Assembly: GCF_018320785.1 (NCBI RefSeq)
Contig: NC_054875.1
Coordinates: 7,326,132-7,390,131, forward strand
Source: Cheilinus undulatus
Lineage: Eukaryota; Chordata; Actinopteri; Labriformes; Labridae
Direction: 5' to 3'
Length of the DNA stretch: 64,000 nucleotides
The notes below the pieces were generated by a model, which did no database searches, was not told the DNA's origin, and saw only the letters and a program-made list of their open reading frames with translations. Shown in pieces: positions 1 to 12,200 of the stretch. A program made the position numbers and the translations under genes. Numbering within the stretch: position 1 is the stretch's first letter; each line of letters begins with the position of its first letter.

Positions 1-640
1 TGTGCCTTGAGATTGTGGCTTGATCTTAGGTGTGAAAAAAGGTTTGAAACCACTGATCTACAGTATTCAACATCATCAAAAGATTCAGAGAATCGGAGGA
101 AATCTCTGTGGGCAAGAGACAAGACTGAAGGTCAATACTGAATGCTTGTGATCTTCAGGCCCTAAAGCGGCACTGCATTAAAAACAGGCATGGTTATGAC
201 TGGGAAAAACACTGAACAGGCTCAGGAACACTTCCAGGGATCATCGTCTGTCAATACAGTTGGCTGTGCCATCAACAAATGCTTGACAGTGTCTAAAAAT
301 TATTTGTTGGAATTGAATGAACAGCTGCATTTGCAAAAACTTAATACACAAACAAACCCCCCACCCTTAAACTCATAGTATAGCATGTACTGAGTTAATA
401 TCAGATTTCTTGTAGTGATTCATTTGCCTTTTTTTTTTAGCTTATTTCAAAAGTTTTAATTATTCTATTCCTTTTCTTAAAGCTTTTTCCCAGAGAGAAA
501 AGAAATTATGCCTGCATGTTTAAATAAAAAGGTACTAATTAACATTTTTAAGTAATTAGAAACACACATGTCGAAATAAACACTGCTGAAAAAAATAAAG
601 GGTACACATAACCATCACAATGCCAATCCAAATCAATCAC
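1..640. other. AT-rich stretch, nothing recognised
   Basis: Only short chance frames and T/A runs; no splice-consistent exon with homology seen. Confidence 0.4.
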
Positions 641-649
641 ACTCCTGGG

Positions 650-1320
650 ATATCAGCCTGTCCAGTTAGGAAGCAGCAGTGATTGAATCAGTTTCACCTG
701 CTGTTGTACTAATGGGACAGACAACAGGTGGAAAGGAGAGGCAATAAGCAAGACAACACCTGTAAAGAAATAGTTCTGAAGGTGGTGTCCCCAGACCATC
801 TCCCTATCCTCATCCTTTCTGGCAGATTTTTGATTACTTTTGCATTTTCCCAGTGCCCTCACCACTAGTGGTAGCATGAGACGGTATCTGCAACCCACAG
901 AAGTTGCTCAAGTAGTGCAGCTCATAAAGGATAGCACATTCATGCATGCCATGGCAAGAAGGTTTGCTGTGTTTCCCAGCACACTGGAGGAGATAACAGG
1001 AGACTGGCCAGTACACCAGGAGATGTGGAGGGGGCTGTAGGAGTGCAACAACCCAGCAGCAGGACCGCTATTTGCTCTTTTGTGCAAGGGGAAATAGGAG
1101 GAGAAATGCCAGAGCCCTACAAAATGACGTCCAGTAGGCCACTAATGTGCATGTTTCTGCTCAAACTGTCAGACTCCATGAGGGTGGTAACATCTCCATG
1201 AGGGCCTAACATCCACAAGTGGGGCCTGTGCTCACAGCCCAGCACCATCCAGCCCGACTGGCACACAGAAGAGGAAGGAGGACAGAGGAAAGGAAGGGAG
1301 ATGGGAGGGCATTAGGTCTA
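650..1320 (+). pseudogene. Tc1-like transposase remnant (N-terminal half)
   Basis: 840-1040 reads SMRRYLQPTEVAQVVQLI then FAVFPSTL, the helix-turn-helix DNA-binding start of a common fish Tc1-like transposase. Downstream sequence to about 1310 follows the same element but is out of frame; the DDE domain is missing. Confidence 0.75.
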
Positions 1321-1344
1321 CACACTCTAACTCCAAGGGTAAAC

Positions 1345-2050
1345 CTATCCTTCCATCTTCTTCCGCTTATCTGAGCTCGGATCGCGGGGACAGCAGCCTA
1401 AGCAGGGAAGCCCAGACTTCCCTCTCCCCGGCCACTTCATCCAGCTCTTCCTGGGAGATCCCAAGGCGTTCCCAGGCCAGCTGAGAAACATAGTCTCTCT
1501 AGCGTGTCCTGGGTCTTCCCTGGGGCCTCCTTCCAGTGGGACCTGCCCGGAACACCTCACCAGGGAGGTGTCAAGCAAGCATCCGGACCAGATGCCCGAG
1601 CCACCTCATCTGGTTTCTCTCAACGCGGAGGAGAAGCGGCTTTACTCCGAGTCCCTCCCAGATGGCTGAGCTTCTCATCCTACCTTTAAGGGAGAGCCCA
1701 GACATCCTGTGGAGGAAACTCATTTTGGGCACCTGTATCCGCGATCTTGTTGTTTCGATCACTACTCACAGCTCGTGACCATGGATGAGGGTTTAAATGT
1801 AGATCGACCGGTAAATCGAGAGCTTCGCCTTATGACTCAGCTCTTTCGTCACCACGACAGACTGATGCAGAGACCGTATCACTGCCGACGCCGCCCTAAT
1901 CCACCTGTCGATCTTCCGCTCCATTCTTCCCTCACGTGTGAACAAGACCCTGAGATACTTGAACTCCTCCACTTGGGGCAGGATCTCATTCCCAACCTGG
2001 AGAGGGCATTTCACCCTTTTCTGACTGAGGTAAACATAAATCAATATAAT
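1345..2050 (-). pseudogene. Non-LTR retrotransposon 3' end (Rex3/RTE-like)
   Basis: Minus-strand fragments EEFKYLRVLFTREGRMERK, then IYRSIYI and a WLGHLVRM segment, form the C-terminal part of a fish LINE reverse transcriptase. The 3' side near 1345 runs into (CATC)-like sequence on the plus strand, as in Rex3. 5'-truncated and frameshifted. Confidence 0.75.
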
Positions 2051-2059
2051 GTTGCAGAA

Positions 2060-2995
2060 TGTCTGTCATGCACACAGTTCTGTTCTCTGTTCACAGTAAA
2101 TTTACCTGATTAAATTTTACTCAAATAAAATTTTACTCTGAAAAATCTAACATTTGGTCCCAGTCTATATGAAGTAAAATTCACTCTGCTTGCAGAGTAA
2201 TGTTTCAGAGTATTTTAATTTTACTCTAAATGATGATGATGATGTACTCCAGGATGAACAAAATAAAAATAACTACAGCAGTTGTATTCAATACAGAGTA
2301 ATACAGACCATAGTTTATTCATTATAGAGCTGTTTTTTTTTACATAATACAGTGTTGTATTTAATCCTTTCAGAGCTGGTTTTATCTCTTATAGAAATTT
2401 TCTCCACTCATTATGGAAAAATTTCTTCTCCAAATAGAACTGGGTAACACTTATGTAGTGTTGTATTTTACTCTAAATAGACTGATGTTCCTCTTCATAC
2501 ATAGCTGTATTTTTTTCTTAATAGATAATTCTACTACCTGCTGGTGGTTGGTAGAATCACTCACAGAGAGATGGAGACACTGCAAAAAAAAGGGGACAAA
2601 ATGGAGTTAGACAAGGCAAGAAAACTCTCAGAAAAATGACAGGATTCAAAGGTTAAAGAGTAACCAGGTTACCTGATAAGAAGCTTGAGTACACAGGTGT
2701 CTGAAAGTTCATCACCAGGTGTGGAGATCTTGATAGTCAAGGATTATCTGCAGCTGGGACACCTAACGAGCTGCAGCCGTGACCGTCCACCGTCCGTTTT
2801 ACTCCAGCAGAATTTCATCTGTGTTTACTCCAACTCTGGCAGCAGCTGGTGATAAATACACTAAAAAAGAGAAAATTAAAAGTACAGTTTAATTCGCAAT
2901 TAAGTTTATGTTCTATTAGCATTTAGCTGTCACACCAGCTGATATAGTGCCAACAATGACTTTAATGACAGTTTAAATGTTGCAACCTCCTCTTG
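2060..2995. other. AT-rich stretch with repeated TTTTACTC words
   Basis: TTTTACTC or its complement recurs about 2115-2250, 2465 and 2795, suggesting a degraded repeat. No coding signal. Confidence 0.35.
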
Positions 2996-2998
2996 GGA

Positions 2999-3791
2999 AC
3001 ACTACATTGCCAAAAGTATTGGCTCACCTGCCTTGACTCGCATACGAACTTAAGTGACATCCCATTCTGAAAAACAACCCCACACCATAATCCCCCCTCC
3101 GCCAAACTTTACATGGCACAATGCAGACAAGTATAGTTCTCCTGGCAACCGCCAAACCCAAACTCGTCCATCAGACTGCCAGATGGAGAAGCACGATTTG
3201 TCACTCCAGAGAACGCGTCTCCACTGCTCTAGAGTCCAGTGGTGGTGTGCTTTACACCATTGCATTCGACGCATTGCATTGCACTTGGTGATGTATGGCT
3301 TGGATGCAGCTGCTCGGCCATGAGAACCCATTCCATGAAGCTCTCTATGCACTGTTCTTGAGCTAATCTGAAGGCCACATAAGGTTTGGAGGTCTGTAGT
3401 GATTGACTCTGCAAAAAGTCAAGTCAGGCACTATGCGCCTCAGCATCCGCTGACCTGCTCCATCATTTTACGTGGTCCACCACTTTGTGGCTGAGTTGTT
3501 GTCGTTCCCAATCGCTTTCACTTTGTTATAATACCACTGACAGTTGACTGTGGAAAATTTAGGAGCGAGGAAATTTCACCACTGGACTTGTTGCACAGGT
3601 GGCATCCTATCACAGTAACACGCTGGAATTCACTGAGCTCCTGAGAGCGAACCATTCTTTTACAAATGTTTGTACAAACAGTCTGCATGCCTAGGTGCTT
3701 GATTTTATACACCTGTGACCATGGAAGTGATTGGAACACATGATTTTAATTATTTGGATGGGTGAGTGAATACTTTTGGCAATATAGTGTA
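2999..3791 (-). mobile_element. Internally deleted Tc1-like element with terminal inverted repeats
   Basis: Ends are inverted copies: acactacattgccaaaagta at 2999 and its complement at 3791. Inside, on the minus strand, are an HTH-like part (SGEISSLLNFPQSTVSGIITK, about 3518-3590) and a DDE-domain part (VLWSDKSCFSIW, VWGCFSEWDV, 3050-3350). Both are broken by stops and deletion; the element is about half of full Tc1 length. Confidence 0.88.
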
Positions 3792-3959
3792 TGAAGCAAA
3801 CTTTTAAACTTATGATGTTGCTGACAATTTTACCACTTGATATTGCTGTTATCCTTTTATCAAATGCTTTATCATATTTTTCATTCACTTACTACATGTT
3901 TGAGGATGAACAGCAGTTAATTGACATTAGTTTCGGCTGTTAACTTCTACAGGGAAAAT

Positions 3960-5250
<1,291 letters not shown>

Positions 5251-5448
5251 TTAAACATTTCACTCTGTGCATTACATATTTATGTATTGGTAAAGTGCAA
5301 TGCTTAAGTTATGTGAAGCCTTGTACTTCATTTGTCTCTAAGAGTGGCCACAATTATCACTGTATCACTATAATTATCACTATAACTGTATATTAAACAT
5401 AACATGATTGACCTTCAATGTGTTTCACACAGGAAAAAGGTGCAGTGA

Positions 5449-5476
5449 TATCTATCTATCTATCTATCTATCTATC
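5449..5476. repeat. (ATCT)n microsatellite
   Basis: About seven tandem atct/tatc units. Confidence 0.95.
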
Positions 5477-5836
5477 ATCATCTAATGGTTTAAAAGTGCA
5501 TTTCCACATTTGCTCTGAAAGTGGTCCCAAAGTGCATGTTTTGGCATCAAACTCATATTTTTCAGAAAGAAAAAATTAAAAACAAGCACGGTAAACTTTA
5601 GGAAATTGTTTGATTTTTAAATTCATGCTTTATTTGTGATTAATGTTTATTTTTTGTTTTTACAGAATCCCCATCTTTTCTTACTGTAATACTTTCTGAA
5701 TGTGCTTGAATAATAGTCAGTCAACTTTATGACAGCAGCACATTTAACACAAACAAGGTTGAGAGAAGTGCTTCTTATGAGAAGATCAAACATGAAACAA
5801 GAAAACATCAAGAATATAAGAACTGAAAAAAAGACG

Positions 5837-5945
5837 AATCTCCAGCGACACTTATAGTTTAGAGAACAACTTTATCAGACCAAAGTGTTGAAACACATCA
5901 GTTGAATAAAGTTGTTTTCTAAACTGCAAGCATCACTGGAGATTT
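5837..5945. repeat. Imperfect 109-bp foldback (inverted repeat)
   Basis: Arms of about 40 bp: aatctccag..gtttagagaacaacttta on the left pairs with taaagttgttttctaaac..ctggagatt on the right. It lies just past the transglutaminase stop, so it is likely in the 3' UTR or 3' flank. Confidence 0.85.
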
Positions 5946-5960
5946 CCCTTTCCCTTAAGA

Positions 5961-5966
5961 TTTATT
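5961..5966 (-). terminator. Candidate polyadenylation signal of the transglutaminase gene
   Basis: AATAAA on the minus strand 113 nt past the stop codon. Another lies near 5627. Either could be used; no downstream element was evident. Confidence 0.35.
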
Positions 5967-6078
5967 CATCCTCCATGCACCATGGAAGCTGGTGAAGTTG
6001 CACCAGAAAACCCACTTCAGCCAGAACAAAACAGAAAATCTTTTCCTGAGATATGTTCACAAATGTTTTTCAGTGTTA

Positions 6079-6232
6079 CTAATTCTTGACGGACACTTTG
6101 TGGTAACATCTGGAAACGACACTGGGGCAGTCGCTGTGTGAGAAAGTGGCCATCAAGACTTTGGTTCCAGGAGAGGATGCCTCGATGGACACCTGCTTCT
6201 CTATCTTCTCACCAGGCTTCAGAAGAGCAAGT
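6079..6232 (-). CDS. Transglutaminase exon 17 (last coding exon, stop)
   Basis: 154 coding nt ending in TAG at 6079-6081. Codes for [18 protein letters not shown] to CYHKVSVKN, closing beta-barrel 2. Acceptor tctcctag. Confidence 0.92.
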
Positions 6233-9200
6233 CTAGGAGAGAAAAAGAGACACTTGTTTTTAGACTCTGGCCCTTAAACTGTTTGGAGACTCAGCGTTTT
6301 GCACAGGAGTCATTTGATATGCTGAAGCTAGACACACACTACTTTATATTTTAAACCTGACTGCCGACCATTACTTTGAAGGAACAAAAATACAGATTTC
6401 ATTTAGTGTTGGCCCACTGAACATTTCAAGTCATGATAGGGCCTGCTACAAATATTTTTTTTCTGCTCCAAAGCTGATCAGAGCCAGGCTCAGGAGGCAA
6501 ATGTTAGTTAGTGGGCTGGTGCTACTGATTGAGCTTGTATGTCGGTGTAAATAGGGCTGATAGAATAAGCGCTGATGTTATTAAATGACATCTAGGAAGG
6601 GCTTAATCATCGGGCCTGTCAGTCTATCACTGTCTGCTTTAGTACAATACATTTAATGCAAAATTCAGGATGTTTCTGCTGCTTTTAAAGGCTACACAAA
6701 TCTCTTGCAAACATAAATAACGTTTACAATGATGGGATGATAATTAATATCTTTAAAAAACTAGTAAGAAAAAAGTTATGACAAGAGTGCTGTGATAACA
6801 AAGTTGCGCCTGACTCTTTTGGCTGCAGGAAAAATTCCCACGAGATGATCCCAATCGTTGCTTGATTTGTTATCTTGTGAAAATGAAATCCTTATGGTTT
6901 AAGTCAGTGGTTCTCAACCTGGTGTCCAGGCAGTGTTGCCAACTCCTCAGTAAGGAGAGCAGCTATTGGCTGTCCTAAAAGCCGCCAGAAGTCGCTGCAT
7001 GATATCATCACCAAATTTGCATAATTGGCCATGAGCATGTAATTGTAATGGATGCTGAAGGAGAGAGGAATAACGTTGTGGTAGAGACAGAGAGTAAATA
7101 AAACATCCTAAATATGTGAAGAACTACAAATGAGCCTTCTGTCGATTCTTGTTTTTGTCAAGTTTGTTTTGGTTTTTAAACTTATGTTTTTTTTTTTTGT
7201 TTTTTTTTTAATACAAACTACATTAACAATCTAAATGGGCCAAAAATAGACAGTAAATGGGCCAAAAATAGACAGTAAATGGACCAAAAATAGACAGTAA
7301 AAGAGTTGCTGGAGGGCCTGAATACTCGTCAAGTTGGCAACACTGTGTCCGGGCACCAAAGATCCGGGGCACCGGACCCTGTGTGCTCCAAGGTTATCAT
7401 AGTTGACTAACACAAAATAAATAACTAGAAATAAAAAATCATTTTAGTTAACTGAAACTAAATAAAATCTAAGCACTAAAAACAACAACACCAAAAAAAA
7501 ACAAAAACAAAATGAAAACTAACAAACTGTACAGTGCACTTACAAAACTGAATAAAATACAATAAAAATGGAGGCAAAATCTCCCTAGTTTTAGTCTTTA
7601 ACACAACCAAACTGACTGGCACCTACACGCAAGTCTGAGGATTTTAAAACTGCCTAAATTCATTGGGTAAGACTTCTATTCAAACATCAATAAATAAATG
7701 ACAAGTGAGGAGTAGCCTGTTTAAATATGTTTTTAAAAATCTATGATGTTCACTTGTGTATCCGAAAAAAACTAAAACTAAAGAAAAAAAAAAAAAAAAC
7801 CCTCAACTAAAACAAAGAATTTTTGCAGAATAAAAACTAAACTAACCAACCAGCAACAAACTGATTAAAACTAAAGTGACACTGAACACAAAGTGAAAAC
7901 AAAATAAAAATAAAAAACTATTGAAAAATTCCAAAACTGTTTTAACCTTGGTCTGCTCTGATGTGTCAAAAATATGATGTACATGAAATTTCTAAAATCA
8001 TGATAAGACACATAATGACAGTGTACTAGGGCCACCTAAGAAGATTAAAAATAAAGAAGTTCCATTAAGTTTAAGGTAAAATGTGTTATTTTGTTTATTT
8101 AAAAGAAAACAAACTCAGAATTTCATTTTAAAAAGTTAAAATGAAAATGAGGACTCAGGAAACTCAGAAAAATGAGTTGGGAACCACTGGTCTAAATAAT
8201 TTGTTTAACTCCATTTTAATCCAAGATAAAGACAAATTCTTAACCCTTTGTCCCCCTTAGAATAAAATTGTTGATAAAGAAGGGTTTTTTTTGGTAATGG
8301 CTACCCTCATTTGAAAAGTCGCCAGCACTGTGATGTACTGCAAACCTATATGTTTTAGTGGTCGCCCATTTAAGGTCATCTTTAAAAACCTATCAAGACA
8401 TTAGTATCATGAATGGTTAAGCATTTATCAAAGGGATTACTCAAGGTTATCTGTTGAATAAAGAAATATGTGACATGGTGTTTGCTTTATCCCTGACTGT
8501 ATTAGGGTGTGACCAAAAAAACACATTATTCCTGTTACTGCCAAAACAAACCCAGCAGTGTTCTCAAACCACATTCCTGTAACACTTCCCACTGAACCAC
8601 AACTGTATTTTCTTTCCAGCTCACACATGCAAGAGCATACAGGTGACACTACAGGAGTGTCTGGACCATTATCTTCTTTATACCTTCACCCTTATACACC
8701 TGTTGTATCTGAGGAGTCACGGCAGCAGAAGTACAGTGTGATTATGAGGATTTATTTTACCTCCTGAGATCTAGATGCCAAAAGACTCACCTGGCCTCTT
8801 GTTTGCCCTGCAACAAACCAGATCCCTCCACCGTCAGCACTGCTCCATTCAGAGGTTTGGAAAACGTGTTGACGAAGGAAACCTTGGCTGTTTGCTTCTC
8901 TTTTTGCTTGATGGTGTCCCCTCCTTCAATCTGTGGAAAAAAATAGACTTAAAATATGTGCAATAAAATACTTCCCTAATCTTTCATTAAACACCAGTTC
9001 AATGGATATGCACATTAGCATACAGTGCTTTTACTCATGGATAAAGATGGATTTATCACATTTTTTATTCCAGTAATTTTGCATGTAGAACTGATTTTCT
9101 GATGTTTTCAATTTTCCTATAGTCTTAAAATAAGGGTAATTGACTTCCTGTTTGGATTCAGACCTGGCATTCATAACAGGAAGTTGACCAAGTTCAAGGA

Positions 9201-12200
9201 ATTTCTTATGGATCTTAAAGGAAATAACAGGACAGTAAAAAGTGTTTGATAACACAAGGTTCAGATGACTTCTGACTTGTCCCCTGAGCTGTCTATGATT
9301 TAAATAAAGTGAAATGAGATATTACCGTATTTTCCAGACTATAAGTCGCTCCGGAGTATAAGTCGCATCAGTCAAAAAATGCGTCATGAAGAGGAAAAAA
9401 ACATATTTAAGTCGCACTGGACTATAAGTCACATTTTTTTAGTTTGTTTCTGACACACTGTTGTCTGTGCTCTGATAGAGCGGCGGTTGCGTTGCATGAA
9501 GCGGGGTAACACCAAGAAGGCCCACCTGCAAAGTAATTTATATTCATCTCCTTGGCAACTACCAGGGCGTGGAGACGTAACTGCACCGTTGACAAGCCTG
9601 TCCCGGCAGCACACTGTTCAAGCACCCATCTGTGGACTCGTTCCTCCAGCTCTGGCCATCTTTCTTTCAGCCCACGATTAGCTTTCTTTGTTTTCTTCAT
9701 TGCCGTAAAAGTAACCTCTTGCTTTTCGCCAGTCCCTCACAAGCTTCTCACTCACTCCAAAATTTCTTTCTGTTTTCTTTAAGTTAATGTTTCAGTTAAT
9801 TTTTTTTAGTGGTACAGGAGCAGCGTATACTGTAGTTGTCACAAGCCTAGAGCACCCTCTAGCGGCTATAGATGGTATTGTTTACTCCTTGGTTCATGTC
9901 AGTAGTATGAATTAACATTTTAAAACATGTTAAATTATATATATTTTGACATGTAAGTCGCACCTGACTCTAAGTCGCAGGACCAGCCAAACTATGAAAA
10001 AAGTGTGACTTATAGTCCAGAAAGTACGGTAGGGAGCAATGTTTGCCTGTGTCCACAGCAGGCATTTTTAGCGCTGGTATTGCTTATTATAATTAAACCA
10101 ATGTAGTCCTGTGTTCTGAGCACCCAGTGCCCTGGGCAGAAAAAGCACCCTCAGCGTCCGCTGTTTTTATTGCTATGCTTAAAGGCGGCCTTACACCAAA
10201 TGACTTTTCCTCTGATTTCCAAGTCGCAGACAAAATTCCAAGCCAGAGTAAAATCATGGGAGTCTTGCTAAAGCTGAAGCTCGCTCCTGTTGTCTCAGTT
10301 GTTAGGTGTAAAGTGGTCATAAGACTCGATCTGAGCAGCTTTAAGGTGGTCCTTCTTCAGTCTTGGCATTACGATGATATCAAATGTGCCTGATATTGTC
10401 GTAAGTCTTAAGCCTGGCCGTATGACAATTGTGTTTCTCAGTGACCTGACTGTCGTCCACCATCCAGTAGGAGCTGGTGTAATGTGTAATCACATTAAAT
10501 CACTTTTTTTTTCAAAACATGAACGTGAGCGTAGATCATTCTAGAGCTGCTGAATTTCTGCTGATAACTCAAAAGACTAAAAAACTTTTTTGCTCATAGC
10601 TGCAGTCAGATCTCTGCACCTGTATCTCTGTGTGCCTTGCCTGTCAATTCATTCCAGGCTGACATGGCAGATACGGTAAACCTCCATTTGGCTTTACAAA
10701 GTAAAAGCTTGGTCAGTTCTTTTTTGTGGCAAGACGACTTGCGTGTTCATACGGTACTTTTATTCTCAAGTGTTTCCCGGATAGTTCCTTAGTTGTTGCA
10801 GTAACAACCAAAGTTGCTTCGTTGTTAAACTTTCCTTTCGATTCTACTCATTGCAAATGGTTTTAAAAATATTAGATTATAAGAGATATTAACTTACATG
10901 CAATCTCCATCTTATTCAACATCTTGTTCTCTGCCCCAAAATTTTTGTTGTGAATTTCCACAAGATGCATGATGTGAAATAATCTCAAAAGGAATCGTAT
11001 TCTAGTCTTGTAGTTAGTGTCCCCCAGTCAGTGCAAAATCTTAGTCTGAGACTAGAAACTCAATGACTTGCTTTAAAATCATCTTTAGATGTGAGAGGGT
11101 CTCAGATGTCAGTCTTTTTAGAGTCTTTGAAAAGTTTTAGCAAAATCCTCTGGTGTAAGGCCGGCCTACAGCGCTCTCAGTTGAAAACTGTTCAACTTTG
11201 GAACAGTGCTGCGCTCGTCAATGTCACTTCTCTCTCACTTGCCAATCAAAATCAAGAAGGGGTGGGACTTCTGACAATAGTGGAAGAGAAACCGATCTGA
11301 CTCCGCTTTCGTCATCTTTTTCTGAGGATAGTATTTATGTCTGCAGCTGCTGTCTGAGTCAGGACAGGATTCCTTTACACCATCTGCGTGTCTTCTGTGT
11401 GACATTTCCTTGAAATATATGAAGCACATACAGCTATTTTAAAACAATGGTACAGATTTTATCGAGGAAAGCAGGAGTCATTTTTTGTAACTGGGCAACA
11501 ATAAGCACTGGCAAGAAGCACTCTGGAAACGAGGTCCCAGCTATAGACACACAGCCGAAGCATCCTGGGCGCATTACTTAGGGGTGAAAAAGAGGTGCCA
11601 TCAAGCTTGACCTTGGCTGCATAAATTTTGGAATCAGCACATCAGCCAGATTTTGAATTTTATGCTCAAATATAAAGAATCAACTCTGCAGCAAAAAGAT
11701 CTTTAACAGCCTTCCCTTAGCAGATGAAACCAAGGAGCATACAGACTTTATGGTAATACGAATAATGGGTCAGGACTGGGACACTGCTGTGTGCCTAAAA
11801 AAACAATGTGGTTAAAAGTCTAACATGCACTTTTTTAACGATATGTCTTTGTATCTTTATTCCATTACATCTTTCAAGTCTAAACTGCTCAATTTTTTAT
11901 TTAAAAAATTTGACAAAAACAGAAGAAAATATGAAATTTGTGTTGTGGTTAGTCATTAAGAAGGAGGTGATGAGTGCTGACACTAGACCAGCTGAAAACC
12001 AGTGGTGTAAAGCTTTCTCTGCCCCCTCTTTATTCTGCATTCACTTTCATGAGGATTCATGAAGTCATGTGCAACTGGCATCAATGGCAGAGGAGATAGG
12101 AGAAAAAAAAGAAAGGAAAAGGTGTTTTACCTCTATTGTTATCTGTGGTGAGCTCAAGCTAAACTCCTGTGCAGCCAGGGCTTTTTCATCACTCTCTTCA

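Larger units (their letters stand above)
6905..8189. mobile_element. hAT-like non-autonomous element (outer)
   Basis: Ends cagtggttctcaacc and gttgggaaccactg are inverted copies. Flanks gtttaagt and gtctaaat are an imperfect 8-bp target duplication, the hAT size. Contains two further elements inserted inside it. Confidence 0.8.

Noticed and set aside
7140..7220. Long T-runs as a terminator or retrotransposon tail
   Set aside because: Low-complexity inside a hAT-like element; no adjoining LINE or SINE body.
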